Of a stretch of DNA of 64,000 nt, positions 62,013 through 64,000 are shown one piece after another. The number at the start of each line of letters is the position of its first letter. The stretch's first letter is position 1. Below the pieces are notes generated by a model. That model did not search any database, was not told where the DNA came from, and saw only the letters and a program-made list of their open reading frames with translations. Origin of the DNA: Molossus alvarezi (Eukaryota; Chordata; Mammalia; Chiroptera; Molossidae); NCBI GenBank assembly GCA_037176705.1, contig CM073899.1, positions 5,394,001 through 5,458,000 on the forward strand. Reading direction: 5' to 3'. The position numbers and the translations under genes were made by a program.

Positions 62013-64000
62013 CTGCAAGTGAGTGAGAAAGCGTCAGGAGTGGGCAGCAAGTCTGTGGCATTTGCTGCTGCTCAGTTTCTCTTGAGCATGCTCACTGGGG
62101 CCAGTTTCCTTGCCTGGAAAACCAGGACAGGAGAGAGTCCCCCTTTCCTCCTGATGCGTTGTTTCTGGAGAGCCATCGTTCTCCCAGCCGGGCTGCCCCT
62201 GCAGGGCTGTTCTCCGGCCAGGGCAGTGGTGGCCACGCCACCTGCCGGACATCACCAGCTCGGCCAGTGGCTCGCCCGCCGTTTTGCATCACCAGCTCCT
62301 CAGGCTCTCAGAATGGGACCTGGGGGCCACGCAGAAGTATGAATGTGGGTGGCAGGACGCCAGAAAGAAGCTCATCCCCAAACCTGGGGAGGAAGATGAG
62401 CCCAAGATAGTTCTAAGGCTCTGGAAAGAGGTGGAGAAGACAACTCACGATCAGCAGTGGACACTGAGGAGGGACAGGGACGTCCACTGCCTGCACGTGG
62501 CGCATGGGTTTGTGTATAACCTCCCTTTCCTGGCCCTGTGGCACTTCCCGTAGGTGTCATTTCATAACTTCAGTGCTCTTTTTTTTAAAAGGGGCTCCAG
62601 CTCCCTTCTAAGATGAATATAATCCATCTCTTGCGTGTGGGGAGGGAAGGAGCTGGATTGATGGCCTCACGGCAGCCCAGGTCCTATTCCTGGCTCAGCT
62701 GCTAATTAGCTGTGGTCCCAGCAACTCCCTGGGCCATTTAGGGCCTTGCCTCTAAACGAAGGAGTTGAAATAGAATCCAGTGTCCCCGACACGCGGTGGG
62801 TGCGAGAGGACTGTGGGAGCCTGCCGCAGCGTGGCTCTGCCGCGGCCAGGGCGCCCTCACCTCGTCTGCCGTTCCAGGTGCTGAGGAACCTGGGGTCAGG
62901 GTCAACCTGAAGGTCAGTATACCATCCAAAGCTCTACCAAACTATTGAAAAGACTGTCACACTTAAAAAAAAAAAAAAAAGTCATCCTTTTAGGTCCACT
63001 AAAAAAATTAAATATGAAATGTATCATCTTCCTCATATGCAAGTAATTTCAACTTCTTAATGCCTGTATAAAATGTCCTTTAACTTACCTTGTTTTTAGA
63101 TTTTTGAAATAATATCTCTAATTGGAACCATCCCCTTTAAAGGCACAATGTTGGGGATGGACGGGGCCAAACATCTCTATGGATGTTTAGTGTGGCTCAG
63201 TCAGAAAACGTGTTTGTTTATTCTGAACAAAGGCCACCAGCAGGTTGAGCATTGACATAAGCATTCACGTAGGAAACGGGGAGCAGCCAAAGCCACCCCT
63301 CCCTGGATTTGTTGGTACAGGACTGGTCAGATATGCTTTGCAAAATTTGGGTGGATGTCCCCATAGACTGTCCACTCAGGAGGCAGACAATATCCCTGGT
63401 CTCTGTCCCCGGACACTCAGCACCTTAGGTGCCTGGCACAGATGCTGTGGACTGGTTGATAATTTTACTTCATGAAAATACCCATTTAACGTGATTAGTA
63501 ATGAGTAATGTGTTTTACTATCTTCATTGTAGTTTTCTCTATTGCTTGGATTTTCATAATTACTGTGTGTTGTTTTGCACAAAAAAAATAAAAATTTTTC
63601 TTAAATTCTACTTATCCAAATCCACCAAATATGTGAAAAAAGAAACAGCTAGTAAGCAATGACCAGGGGTAAAATTAAAATTCATATAACTCACATGAAG
63701 TTCAGAAATTTCCAGAATGTCAAACACAAAGATGGCAAAATCGCTCATTTTAGTGTGTATGTACATTTCTTTTCCCATGCTTTTCATCCTACTTGTGTTG
63801 ATTATTTTTAAAAAACATTATATCTATGTGTGATATACTCCATCTTTTAATTTCACTGATTTGTTCATGATAAACTGAATGCAGCACCACCATTTGTGTA
63901 CGTTAGAATTAGAAACGTGAACACAGCGGTGAGAGGGAAGCGGTGACTGTGTGGACAGCGGGGGCCGCAGTGACCAGGTGTGCCGCCCAGCGTGGTGGGC
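62013..64000 (-). other. CALB1: CALB1 intron 3 (partial)
   Basis: The first 900 bases are GC-rich and the rest is AT-rich. No exon 3 coding sequence (human DQYGQRDDGKIGIVE region) was found. An A-run is at 62965-62980. The plus-strand open frame at 62284-62553 is not a protein I recognise. Confidence 0.7.

Noticed and set aside
62284..62553. 89-codon plus-strand open frame near the right end
   Set aside because: It is GC-rich with no recognisable domain, lies antisense in CALB1 intron 3, and has no splice or promoter evidence.

Overview
The window is vertebrate nuclear DNA from a mammal, almost certainly a bat. Its coding sequence lies in short exons with canonical GT-AG introns, and the interspersed repeats are dominated by tRNA-derived Ves-type SINEs. 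These have a head like ccctggctggtttggctcag, a cgatgtgtctctctcacatc middle, and tails of either gtcctcgggtgaggataaaa or tctaaaaatcaataaaa. That family is typical of bats, and the mix suggests a yangochiropteran, perhaps vespertilionid-like; this lineage call is inference. L1 fragments, an 8-bp-TSD hAT element and a mariner MITE complete the repeat landscape.

Three protein genes are present in the order NBN - DECR1 - CALB1, which is the order on human 8q21.3. (1) NBN (nibrin) is on the minus strand at 2453-26016. Exons 1-11 (613 codons) are here, and exons 12-16 lie beyond the left edge. (2) DECR1 (mitochondrial 2,4-dienoyl-CoA reductase) is on the plus strand at 27931-48277. All 10 coding exons are present and give an intact 329-residue protein. 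(3) CALB1 (calbindin-D28k) is on the minus strand at 54560-62012. Exons 4-11 (residues 78-261 in human numbering) are here, and exons 1-3 lie beyond the right edge. Exon phases join correctly across every junction, so all three genes look functional.

Layout: 1-25979, NBN introns and exons, with a large plus-strand L1 at about 3740-6850 carrying nested insertions. 25670-26200, NBN CpG-island promoter. 26200-27270, short spacer holding an L1 fragment. 27280-28430, DECR1 CpG island with a GC-box minisatellite just upstream of the ATG. 27982-48217, DECR1 introns, rich in SINEs. 48278-53790, DECR1/CALB1 convergent intergenic DNA, with an isolated CpG-rich block at 52370-53110. 53790-62012, CALB1 3' portion. 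62013-64000, CALB1 intron 3.

The genes do not form a pathway: NBN acts in DNA double-strand-break repair, DECR1 in mitochondrial beta-oxidation, and CALB1 in calcium buffering. I found no CRISPR array, operon, prophage or evident novel system. The most notable points are the compact NBN/DECR1 head-to-head arrangement, the DECR1 promoter minisatellite, one-codon changes at two NBN splice edges, an L1 insertion about 10 bp from an NBN splice donor, a mariner MITE and an orphan CpG island.
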